Assembly (NCBI RefSeq): GCF_001613325.1
Contig: NZ_BDCD01000013.1
Location: 302,647-366,646 of the forward strand
Source of the DNA: Nocardia yamanashiensis NBRC 100130
Lineage (GTDB): Bacteria; Actinomycetota; Actinomycetes; Mycobacteriales; Mycobacteriaceae
Reading direction: 5' to 3'
Length of the DNA stretch: 64,000 nt
How positions within the stretch are numbered: the stretch's first letter is position 1; every line of letters starts with the position of its first letter. Below are positions 17,740 through 29,700 of the stretch, piece by piece. A program made the translations under genes and the position numbers. The notes under the pieces were generated by a model. That model saw nothing but the letters and a program-made list of their open reading frames with translations. It had not been told where the DNA came from and did not search any database.

Positions 17740-20700
17740 CGCTGCCACCGGCTGGTCAGCTCCGCGCCGATCCGGGCGATCGGATCCGGTTGGGCCATCC
17801 CGATATGCGTGGCGTCGATCGGGATGTCGATGACCTTGCCGGTGATGTGGCCGGTCCAGCTGTCGGCCGGGCAGCGTGCCGGCGCGGTCTCGCGGATGGC
17901 GGTGAAGTGCAGCAGATCGCCTTCGAAGACGCCGCCCGGGACGCCGGGCACCGGGCGGGTGAGCGCGGCGGTGGCGCGTTCGACCAGGTCGGGCGGGAAA
18001 TCGGCGGGGTCGATGAGGGCGCGCAGTTCCTGCCAAGCCGCGGAATCGGTTTCGTCGTCCGGCTCGGTGGCCTCGGCGCCGTCGGCGGCGGCGGAGTCCA
18101 TGAGGGCGAGCAGCGCGATCTCGTCGCCGGCGGCCTGGAGGCGCAGGGCGATCTCGTGGGCGATGCGGCCGCCGAGCGACCAGCCCAGCAGCCGGTACGG
18201 TCCGGCCGGTTGCAGCCGGCGGATCTCCGCCACGTAGCGGGCCGCGTATTCGCCCACGGTGGCGCAGGGCTTTTCGGCACGGACCACCCACGGATCCTGG
18301 ATGCCGTACAGCGCGACCTCGGGGGGCAGGTGGGTGAGCAGGCCCGCGTACGGCCAGGCCATCCCGCCGCCGGGGTGGATGCAGAACAGGGTGTCCGCGA
18401 CGCCGGTGCGCAGCGGCAGGATCACGTCGAAGGATTCGCCGGGCATCGCGGGCGCGGCGTTCTCGATGCGCTCCGCCAGCCCCGCCACCGTCGGCGTCTC
18501 GAACAACTCGCGCAGGGCCACGCCGCCGAGTCGCGACATCACCCGGGCCGCGCTCAGGGAATTGCCGCCGAGGGCGAAGAAGTCGTCATCGCGTCCCACC
18601 CGGCCGACCTGGAGGATCTCGGCGAACACCGCCGCGACCCGATGTTCGGCAGGGGTCACGGGCGGGCGGTAGCGCCGCCGTACCGGTTGCGGGGCGGGCA
18701 GCGCGGCGCGATCGACCTTGCCGTTCACCAGCATCGGGAGGCGCTCCAGCACCACGATGGCGGGGATCAGATAGTCCGGAAGTCGTTGCGCCGCGGCCAC
18801 CGTCACCGCATCCGGATCGATGGCCCGGCCGGGTTCCGGCACCACGTACGCGACCAGCGCGACTCCGCTCGCGGTCGCGGAACGCACGGCGACGGCATGG
18901 GCGACGCCGGGCGCGGCGGCCACGGCGGCCTCGATCTCCCCCAGTTCGACGCGCACGCCGCGCACCTTGACCTGGAAGTCCGTGCGTCCCCGGTAGCTCA
19001 GTTCCCCGGTGTGCGTCCACGACACCAGATCGCCGGTGCGATATAGCCTTTCACCACGGGCGCCGAACGGATCCGCGACGAACCGGCCCGCTGTCGTCGC
19101 GGGGCGGCCGAGGTAGCCGCGCGCCAAACCCAGACCGCCCAAATACAATTCGCCCACCACACCGATGGGAACCGGTCGCAGGCACGCGTCCAGCACGTAT
19201 CCGCGCACGCCCACGGCCGGTCCGCCGATGGTGACCGGCTGCCCGCCGTCGAGGGGTCCGCTCATATGCGTGATGATGGTCGCCTCGGTCGGCCCGTAGG
19301 CGTTCACCAGCTTCCGGTCCCGCCCCCAGCTGGCCGCCACCGCCGGCGGGCAGGACTCGCCGCCGGTGATCACCACCCGCAGCTCGGGCAGTTCCACGGC
19401 TTCGGTTCCGGCCAATACGGCGGGCGTCACGAAGGCGTGCGTAATCCGTTCGCGGCGCAGCAGATCCGTCAATGCCGGGCCCGCGTACGCCTCGGGCGGT
19501 GCGACTACAAGGGCTGCCGCCGAGCTTGCCGCCAGCGCCAATTCCCACATCGATACGTCGAAAGTCGGTGCGGCCACGCACAATATGCGCGATTCGGACG
19601 TCGCGCCGATGTGCCGGACCTGCGCTGCCACCATATTCGCCAGCCCGGCATGCGTGACCACCACCGCCTTGGGCGTACCGGTGGAACCGGAAGTGTGAAT
19701 CACGTAGGCCGCGTTGGCTGCTCGTGACCCGCCGAAGTGCTCCACAGCGTGACCGCCGGACGCCCGCGCACTCGCCGGACGCTGTTCCGCGACCTGCAGC
19801 ACACCCGCACCGGAAGTCGCCGCGCGCCGCGGATCCGGCCCCACCGCTGCGCTGCCCCGCAGCACCGGATCGCACAGCGACCGGGCGTCCGATTCGCGGA
19901 GGGTCGGCAGGACGCTGGTGCCGTCGTCGCCGAGCACCAGGACTTCGATATCGGGCAGGGCGGCGAAGGCCGGGTATTCGGCGGCGGTGGTGACGATCAC
20001 CTGGGCGCCGGTGCCGGCGATCAGTTCGGCGATGCGGGCGGGCGGGAACGCCGGGTCGACCGGCAGGCAGGCCGCGCCCGAGCGCGCCACGCCCCAGCAG
20101 GCCACCACCCAGGGCAGGGAGCGTGACATGCCCAGTGCCACCACATCTTCCGGCCCGATGCCGGTGGCATTGAGCCAGCGGGCCACCCGGACGGCCTGTT
20201 CGTCGAGTTCGGCGTAGGTGAAGGCGTAGTCGCCGCAGCGCACGGCCTCGGTGGTGGGCGCGCGGCGGACGGCATCGGCCAGCAGGTCGGGCAGGCGGAG
20301 TTCGGTGTCCGCGCCGCCGGTGTCGTTCCAGTCCCGCACTATGCGGACGTATTCCGAATCCGACAGCATGGACAGGCGGGCGATCGGAGCCTCGGGTGCG
20401 GCGGCGAGGCCGTCCAATGCCCGGACGTAGCGATCCAGCAGCCTCGCGATGGTGCCGCGGTCGAACAGTTCGGTGGCGTACTGCACCGTCACCGACAGTC
20501 CGGAATCGCGCGGCGTGATGATGAATTCGAGGTCGAAGCGCGAGGTGTCGGAGGGCAGCCGCACCGGTTCCACCCGCAGCCCCGGCAGGTCGACATCGAT
20601 CGCGTCCAGATTCTGGAAGGCCAGCAGCACCTGGAACAGCGGATGCCGGGCGCGCGAGCGCGGCGGATCGATGGCCTCCACCACCTGCTCGAACGGCAAA

Positions 20701-23700
20701 TCGGCGTGGGTGAAGGCGGCCAGATCGGCATCGCGCACCCGGGTGAGCAGGCCGGAGAAGCGTTCCGCCGCCCGCACTTCCACCCGCAGGGCGAGGGTGT
20801 TCACGAACATCCCCACCAGTTCGTCCAGTGCCGCCTCGCCCCGGCCCGCCACCGGCGTGCCCACGGTGACGTCGGTGTTCCCGCTCCAGGCGGCCAGCAG
20901 TACCGCCAGTCCCGCGTGCAGGGCCATGAACAGTGAAGCGTCTTCTTCCCGCGCCACCTCGCGCAGACGCCGCACGGTCAGCTCGGAAACCGCCGCCGAA
21001 ACCGCCGCGCCCCGATGCGAAGCCACCGCCGGGCGCGGGCGATCCAGGGGCAGGCCCAGTTCCGCCGGGGAATTGGCGAGCGCTCCGACCCAGTAGGCGA
21101 TCTGCCGGCTCAGCTCGGACGAGGGATCCGATGCCGAGCCCAGCACCTCCCGCTGCCAGATCGCATAGTCCGCGTACTGCACCGGCAGCGCGGGCCGCCG
21201 CCAGGCTTCGCCGCTCCGGGCCGCGCCGTATGCCTCCGCGAAGTCGCGTGCCAGCGGCGCGAGCGAATAGCCGTCCGCATTGGCATGGTGAATCACCAGG
21301 GCCAGCAGCCACTCCCGCGATTCATCCACAGTCGTCCCCAGCGCGAACAGCCCCGCCCGCACCGGCGCACCCGCGGTCAGGTCGAACGGCGCGCCACAGA
21401 ACTCCGCGAGCCGCGCGGGGGCTCGTTCGGCATCCACCACTTGGACTTCGAGCAGGGTCGGATCAGCGGCGGGCAGCACCACTTGGCGGCCGATCCCGCC
21501 CGACTCCGGGTAATAGGTACGGAGCGCCTCGTGCCGGACGAGCAGCTGGTGCAGGGCGGCTTCCATCGCGGCGATATCGATCTCGCCGGTGAGACGCAGG
21601 ACGAGCGGGATGTTGTAGGCGGATGAATCCGGGTCCAAGCGGTTGAGCAGCCAGAGCCGCTGTTGCGCGAATGACAGCGGGATCTCTGCGGGGCGTGGGC
21701 GTGCGGTCAGCCGGGGCCGCGCACCGGCCGAGCGGGTGCCCGCGGCCAGGCGGAAGGCTAGTTCGGAAACCGTTGGGGCATCGAAGACTTCGCGTACCGG
21801 GACCCGGCTGCCCGCCGCCGCGCTCAAGCGGGCGGCCACCCGGGTCGCGCTCAGGGAATTGCCGCCGAGCTGGAAGAAGTCGTCGTCCGCGCCGACCCGC
21901 TCGACTTCGAGCACTTCGGCGAACACGCCCGCCACCAGGCGTTCCGATTCGGTGCCCGGCGCGCGGAACGGCTGGCCGGTCACCTGCGGTTCGGGGAGCG
22001 CGGCGCGGTCGACCTTGCCGTTTCCGGTGAGCGGCAGGCGTTCACAGACCATGAACGCGGCGGGGACCATGTAATCCGGGAGCTTGCGCGCGACCGCGGC
22101 CCGGATGCGGGCGATATCCGGTGCGGCGGAACGGGTTCCGGCGGCCGGTACCAGGTAGGCGATGATGCGGGCGTCACCGGCGGCATCCGCCCGCAGCACC
22201 GCGACCGCCTGGGCGATGCCGGGCAGCACCGACAGCGCCGCCTCGATCTCGCCGAGTTCGATACGCAGGCCGCGCATCTTGACCTGGGAGTCGGTGCGGC
22301 CCAAGAACTCCAGGGCACCGCCGGGACGATGCCGGACCAGGTCGCCGGTGCGGTACATGCGGGCGGGGGCGGGCGCATGCGGGTCCGGGAGGAAGCGGGT
22401 GGCGGTGAGGGCGGGGCGGCCGTGATAGCCGCGGGCCACGCCGGGGCCCGCGATATAGAGCTCGCCGGGGATGCCGGGCGGGACCGGGGACAGGCGATCG
22501 TCGAGGACATAGCAGCGGACGCCGGTCGCGGGAGTGCCGATGGTGAGGGGATGGCCCGGGCGGAACGGGAGGCTGAGATGGGAGATGACCGTGGTTTCGG
22601 TCGGGCCGTAACCGATGAGGAGCCTGCGGTCGGGGGCGGACCAACGCTCGGCCAGGGCGGGCGGCACCACTTCGCCGCCGGTGACCAGGACGCGCAGGTC
22701 GGTGCGGTCGGCCGGGTCGAGGCTGGACAGCACAGCTGGGGTGAGGAAGGCGTGCGTAATGCGTTCGCGGCGTAGCAGATCCGATAGTTCGGGGCCGGCG
22801 TAGACGTCCGGGGCCGCGACCACCGCGGTGGCCGAGGCGGCGGCCGCCATCAGCAATTCCCATAGGGAGGCGTCGAAGCTGGGCGAGGCCGAGAGCAGAA
22901 TGCGTGAATCACGCTGCGGTACACAGTTTTCCAGCTGCGTGGCGACCAGGTTGGCCAGGCCCGCGTGGGTGACCGCGACAGCCTTGGGGGTGCCGGTGGA
23001 ACCGGAGGTGTAGATGAGATAGGCGGTGCTCGATAGTCGTAGTCGCCCGGTGCGTTCGGCATCGGCGACGGGCGTGCACGGCGCGTGCGCCAGCTCGGTG
23101 CGCAGGTCCAGTGCATCAACGACCAGCCAATCCGACTGCGCCAGGCCGGATTCGGTGTTGGTCAGGCCGATGACGGCGTCCGCGTCCGCCCGCATACCGG
23201 CGATGCGTTCGGCCGGCAGGCCCGGATCGATAGGCAGGTAGGCCGCACCGGTCTTGGCCACCGCCCAGACGGCGACCGCCCAGTCGATGCCCCGGCGCAT
23301 GGCCACCGCCACCACCTGTTCGGGACCGACGCCGCTGCGGATCAGCCAGTGCGCCAGCCGGTTCGAGCGCTCGTCGAGCTCGCCATAGGTCACCGTGCGG
23401 GTGCCGGACACCAGGGCGGGCGCGGCGGGCGCCCGTTCGGCGGCGCGCGCGAAGAGATCCGGCAGGCGCAGCGGCGGGGTGTTCCCGGTGCGATTCCAGG
23501 TCTCCAGCACGGTCCGGCGTTCCCCGGGCGCGAGCAGCTCCAGCGCCCCGACCGGGCGCGACGGGTCGGCGGCGACCTGCGTCAGCACGCGCGCCAGGCG
23601 TTCCAGCAGCGCCTGCGCGGTGCTCGCGTGGAACAGTTCGACGTCGTAGTGCAGGGCCAGCGCCAGACCGGAATCGGTGTCGGCGATATCGAATTCGAGG

Positions 23701-26700
23701 TCGAAACGCACGGTGGCGGCGGTGCGGCGGACCGGCTCGACGGTGACGCCGGGCAGTTCCAGTGCGGCCGGGCCGAAATTCCGGTAGCCGAGCACCACCT
23801 GGAACACCGGATGCCGATTGGCCGAGCGCGGTGCGCCGAGCGCGTCGACGATCCGCTCGAACGGGACCTGCGCGTGCGCGAACGCTTCCACGTCGATCTC
23901 GCGGACCCGTTCCAGCAGTTCGGTGAACGAGCGCTCGGCGGCGACCGGGGTGCGCAGGGCGACCGTGTTCACGAACATGCCCACCAGGTCCTCGAGCCCC
24001 GGTTCGTCCCGCCCCGCCGTCGGCGTGCCGATGACGACGTCACCGGTGCGCGCCAGCCTGGCCAGCAGGACCGCGAGCGCGGAGTGCAGCACCATGAAGA
24101 GCGTGGATCGGTGCTGCCCGGCCAGGTCGTGCAGTGCGGTCGTGATGTCTTGCGGCAGTGCGGCTTCCACCGTCGCGCCGCGATGCCGGGCGACCGCCGG
24201 GCGCGGCCGGTCGAAGCGGATCGGCAGCTCGGCGGGCAGGTTCGCGAGCACCCGGATCCAGTGCGCCAGTTCCCGATTCTGCGCGGAACCGGGATCCGTC
24301 ATGGAACCCAGCCGTTCGTGCTGGCGCACCGCGTATTCGGTGTATCGCGTGGACAGCTCCGGCCAGGCCGGAGCGGTGCCGGTGATCCGCGCGGTGTACG
24401 CCGCGGCCAGGTCGCGAGTGAGCACACCCAGCGAGACCCCGTCCGCGTTCACGTGGTGCACCACCACCGCGAGCACCCACTCCGACTCGCCGACCTCGCA
24501 GAGCCGCAACCGAACCGGCGGCGCGGCCGACAGATCGAAGGGCGCGCTCTCGAACTCGGTGAGCGATTCCTCCAGTCGGCCCTCCTGCACCAGCCGCACA
24601 TCCCAGTGCACGCTGTCCGCCGGAGCCACCGCCTGATACGGCACCCCGTCGTGCTCCGGAAAGTACGTGCGCAACGCTTCGTGCCGCTCCAGCACATCGA
24701 TGACGGCCGCCGACAGCACTTCCGGCTCCAGCGCTCCGGTCAAGCGCACCGCCAGCAGAATGTGATACGCCGCAGCCGTTCCCGAGCGATCCAGCACCCA
24801 AAGCCCTTGCTGCGCGAAGGACAACGGCGGCCGCTCCACCGTTTCCCCGCCCGTCACCCGCACCGGCCGCCGCCCCGCCCGCGACTCCGCCGCGGCCAGA
24901 TACTCCGCCAGCCCACTCACGGTCGGCTGCTCGAACACATCCCGCAGCCGCACCTCCACGGCGGGCAACCCCGCCCCCTCCGCCAACTCGGCCCGCAGCC
25001 GCGCAACCACCCGCGTCACACTCAGCGAATGCCCGCCCAACGCGAAAAAGTCGTCATCCGCCCCCACCTGCTCGACCCCCAAAACCTGCCCGAACACCCG
25101 CGCAACCGCCGCCTCCAGCGCATTCCCCGGCGCCCGGTAACCCACCCGCACGCGTTCGGGCGCGGGCAACGCCCCCCGATCGATCTTGCCGGTCGCAGTG
25201 AGCGGAAACCGCTCCAGCACCGTGATCGAATCCGGCAGGTACTGCGCCGGCAGCCGCCGCGCAACAGCGGCCCGCAGGGCCCGCACATCCACCCGCCGCC
25301 CCGGCACAGGCACCACATACGCGGCGAGCCCCGGCTCCACGCCGTCTCCCGCAGCCTCGGCCGCAACAGGTGTCACCGTCCCGATCGAACTCGATTTCCC
25401 GTCCACAGCAGCCGCACTCTCCGGCTGCGCCGGATGGTCGCGGAGGATGACGAGCGCGTCGGCTACCTCGGGGAGGGCCGTCATGGCCGCTTCGATCTCG
25501 GCGAGTTCTATGCGTACGCCACGAACCTTCACCTGGAAGTCGGTGCGGCCGTGGTATTCCAGTTCGCCGTCCGCGCGCCAGGTGCCGAGGTCGCCGGTGC
25601 GGTACATGCGCCGGCCGGGGGCGTCGAAGGGATCGGGGAGGAAGCGAGTGCCGGTGAGGCCCGGGCGGCGGTGGTAACCGCGCGCCAGGCCGGGGCCAGC
25701 CACGTAGACCTCGCCGAGGACGCCGGGCGGGACCGGGCGCAGGCGGTCGTCGAGGACATAGCAGCGAGTCCCGACCACCGGACCGCCGATCGGGACGATG
25801 GCGTGCAAGGTCGCAGGCTGGGCGGGCAAGCTCGTGGTAGCGCAGACGGTGGCTTCGGTGGGCCCGTAGATATTGACGAAACAGCGGTCAGGCGACCAGA
25901 TTCCCGCCAGGTCCGGCGGACAGGATTCACCGCCGCTGGCAAGCAGCCGCAGATCCGGGAGCTGATCCGGATCGGGCAGGGTGGCCAGCACACGCGGGGT
26001 GAGCATGGCATGGGTGACGCGTTCGCGGATCAGCAGATCCTGGAGTTCCGGCCCCGCATAAGCGGTGGGCGGGGCAATGACCAGGGTCGCACCGCCACCG
26101 AGGGCGAGCAGGAGTTCCCAGATGGAGGCGTCGAACCCCGGGGCGGAAACGGCCAGCACCCTGGAACCAGGCTCGGCGTCGCACCGTTGAGCCTGGGTAA
26201 CCAGCAGATTCGCCAGACCGGCGTGGGTGATGGTGACACCCTTGGGGATACCGGTGGAACCCGACGTGTAGATGACATAGGCGGGGTGCGCGAGCCGCAG
26301 GGGGCGGGTCCGCTCCGCATCGGCGATCGGCCGGGCGTCGCGATCGACGGCAGTGCGGGCACTGGGATCGGTCGTGGGGTGGGTGGGGACTTGGAGCCAG
26401 CCGCCGGTGACGTCGGGTAGGTGCGGGTGCCAGTGGGCGGTGGTGATGCCGAGTGCGGCACCGGAATCGGCGAGCATGTCGGTGATGCGGTCGGCGGGGG
26501 TGTTGGGGTCCACGGGGAGGAAGGCGGCGCCGGCGTGGGCTACGGCGCATACGGCGATCACCCATTCGACTGAGCGCGGGAGGCCTACGACCACTACGTC
26601 TTCGGGGCCGACACCCGCGCGAATCAGGTTGCGGGCCAGACTGTTCGCTTGGGCGGCGAGGTCGCGGTAGGTCAGGGTGGTGTGCTCCCCGACTACGGCT

Positions 26701-29700
26701 GCCAGGTCGGGGTCGTAGGCGGCGGCTCGGGTCAGTAACTGCGGGAGGGTGACCGGGACGGCTTGGCTGGTTTCGTTCCATTGGCGGAGCAGGCGGTGTT
26801 CGTCGAGCGTGAGCACGTCGACCTCGCCGACCGGGGTTTCGGGCTGTCGGGCGACTCGGTCCAGGACCAGCAGGATGCGTTCGGTCAGTGCTTCGATCTG
26901 GGGTCGGTCGAAGAGATCCGTGGCGTAGTCGAGGGTCGCTGTGAGGCCGGGTTCGGTTTCGGCGAAGGTGAATTCGAGGTCGAACTTGGCCACCGGGAGG
27001 GGTAGTTCCACGGGCTCCACGCGGAGGCCGGGTAGTTCGAATTCGGCGCGGGCCAGGTTGCGTAGAGACAGCATGACCTGGAAGAGCGGGTGGCGGGCGG
27101 GTGAGCGGGGCGGGTCGAGGTGTTCGACGACGCGGTCGAAGGGGGCTTCGTCGTGTGCGAACGCGGCCAGGTCGATATCGCGGACGCGGGCCAGGAGTTC
27201 GGTGAACGATTCCGCCGCATCGAGTGTCACGCGCAGCACCAGGGTGTTGACGAACATACCGATCAGGTCGTCCAGCCGGGCGTCGCCGCGCCCGGCCACG
27301 GGGGTGCCGAGGGCGATATCGCGGCCGCCGGACAGCCGGGCCAGCACGGTGGCGAGACCGGCGTGCAGGACCATGAACAGGGTCGCGCCCTGCCGCCGGG
27401 CGACTTCGCGCAGGCGGCGGGCGGTCTGGTCGGGGACGGTCAGCGTCACCCGTTCGGCCGCACGCGTGCGCGTGGCGGGGCGTGGGCGGTGCGGCGGCAG
27501 CGCCGATTCGACGGGCAGCCCGGCCAAGCGCTCGGTCCAGTACGAAAGTTCTTGCGACAGCAGTGAATCCGGGTCATCGCCCGCGCCGAGCAGTTCGTGC
27601 TGCCACAGCGTGTAGTCGGCGTACTGCACCGGCAGCGGCTGCCAATCCGGCACCGCGCTGCGCACCCGCGCGGCGTAGGCGGTCGCCAGGTCCCGTGCGA
27701 ACGGCGCGAGGGAGAAACCGTCGGCGATGGCGTGATGCACCAGCACCGCCAGTAGCTGATGCGCCACGGCTCCTTCCGCATCGGTCACTTCGAACAGCCG
27801 CACCCGCAAGGGCGGCGCGGCCGCGAGATCGAAGCCGATCGACCCGAATTCCCGCAGTACCCCGTCGATTTCGCCCGCACCCGCCGTTTCCGGCGCGAGG
27901 CCGGTGATCACCGCATCGGTCGGCGAAATCCGCTGGCACGCCGCACCGTCCACATCCGGGAAGGCCGTGCGCAACGATTCGTGCCGTCCCACCACATCGG
28001 TGAGCGCCGCGGTCATGGCGGTCCGGTCGAGCTCACCGCGTAGCCGCAGGCCGAGCAGCATGTTGTAGGCCGGCGACTCCGGCTCCATCCGGTTGAGCAT
28101 CCAAAGCCGTTGTTGCGCACCGGACAACGGCATCCGCTCGGGCCGCCGTCGTGGTTCCGGCCGCAGCCGTTCCGCCAGCAGCCCGCACGCCCCCACCCGC
28201 GCCGCCAGCCCGGCGACCGTGCTGGCCTCGAACAGATCCCGGACTTCGGCGCGCACCTCGAGCTCGGCGGCCACCCGCGCCACCACCAGGGCCGCGCTCA
28301 GCGAATCCCCGCCCAGGGCGAAGAAGTCGTCGTCCAGGCCGAGCAGTTCCGGTTCCCGCCCGAGCACCTGCGCGAAGGCCGCGGCCACCGCCCGCTCCGC
28401 CGCGGTCTCGGGGGCGCGGTGCACGGCGGCCGTCAGCACCGGCGCGGGCAGCGCCGCGCGATCCACCTTGCCGTTGACGGTGACCGGCAGCCGGTCCAGC
28501 AGCAGGATCACCGGGCGCATGTATACCGGAAGCCGCTGCGCGGCAGCTTCTTCCAGCTCCCGCACCGACAGCAGCGTATTGGGTTCGGGCACGGCGTAGG
28601 CGACCAGCCGCTGCCCCGGCCCGTCGTCACGGACGATCACCACCACCTGGGCGATGCCGGGATACTCGGCCAATACCGCCTCGATCTCACCCAGTTCGAT
28701 GCGCAGGCCGCGAATCTTGACCTGGGAGTCGGCGCGCCCCCGGAATTCCAGCTCCCCGGCGGCATCGCGGACGGCGAGATCGCCGGTGCGGTAGAGCCTT
28801 CGCCCCGGCGTCCCGAACGGGTCGGCGACGAAGCGGGCGGCGGTGAGCGCCGGGCGGCCCAGATACCCGCGCGCCAGCGCCGGACCGCTCAGGTACAGCT
28901 CCCCGGTCACGCCGTCGGGCACCGGGCGCAGCCACGGGTCGAGCAGGTGGCAGCGGACGCCCGGCACCTCGGTGCCGAGGGTGACCGGGGTGTCGGCGGC
29001 CAGGCGGCCGAGTTCGGCGAAGATGGTGGCCTCGGTGGGTCCGTAGATGTTCACCAGCGTGCGCCCGGGCGCCCAGGATTCGGCGACGGCGGGCGGGCAG
29101 GCTTCACCACCGGTCGAAAGGTATTGCAGGCATTGCAATCCGGTCGGATCGGTGCCCGCCAGCACGGCCGGGGTGAGGAAGGCGTGGGTGACCTGTTCGC
29201 GGCGGATCAGATCGGACAGGCGCGGGCCCGCGTAGGCATCACCGGGCACGATGACCAGGGTCGCGCCACCGGCGGCAGCGAGCAGCAGTTCCCAGAGCGA
29301 GGCGTCGAAGCTGGGCGTGGTCGCGCACAGCACCCGGGCTCCGGGGCGTATCGGAAAGCGCTCGGCTTGTGCGGCAAGCAGATTCGCCAGTCCCGTATGC
29401 GTGATCAGCACGCCCTTCGGGGTTCCGGTGGAGCCGGAGGTGTAGATGACGTAGGCCGGATGCGCCAGGCGCAGCGGACGGGTGCGGTCGGCGTCGGTCA
29501 GTGCGGTACCGGGTTCACCGTCCAGCGCCGCCGCGGGGTCGTCGAGCACCAGCCATTCCCGCCCGGGCCGCTCCTGTAGCTCGGAAACCGCTGCGGCGGT
29601 GACGATTCCGAACGGCACCCCGGCCTCGTCGAGCACGGCCGCCGAACGCGCCACCGGATATTCCGGGTCGATCGGCAGATACGCCGCCCCGGATTTGGCC

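Noticed and set aside
23085..26420. 1111-residue open frame on the plus strand opposite the NRPS
   Set aside because: It is an antisense shadow of A and C domains; composition is Arg/Gly/His-rich without any domain, as expected from high-GC third-position bias.
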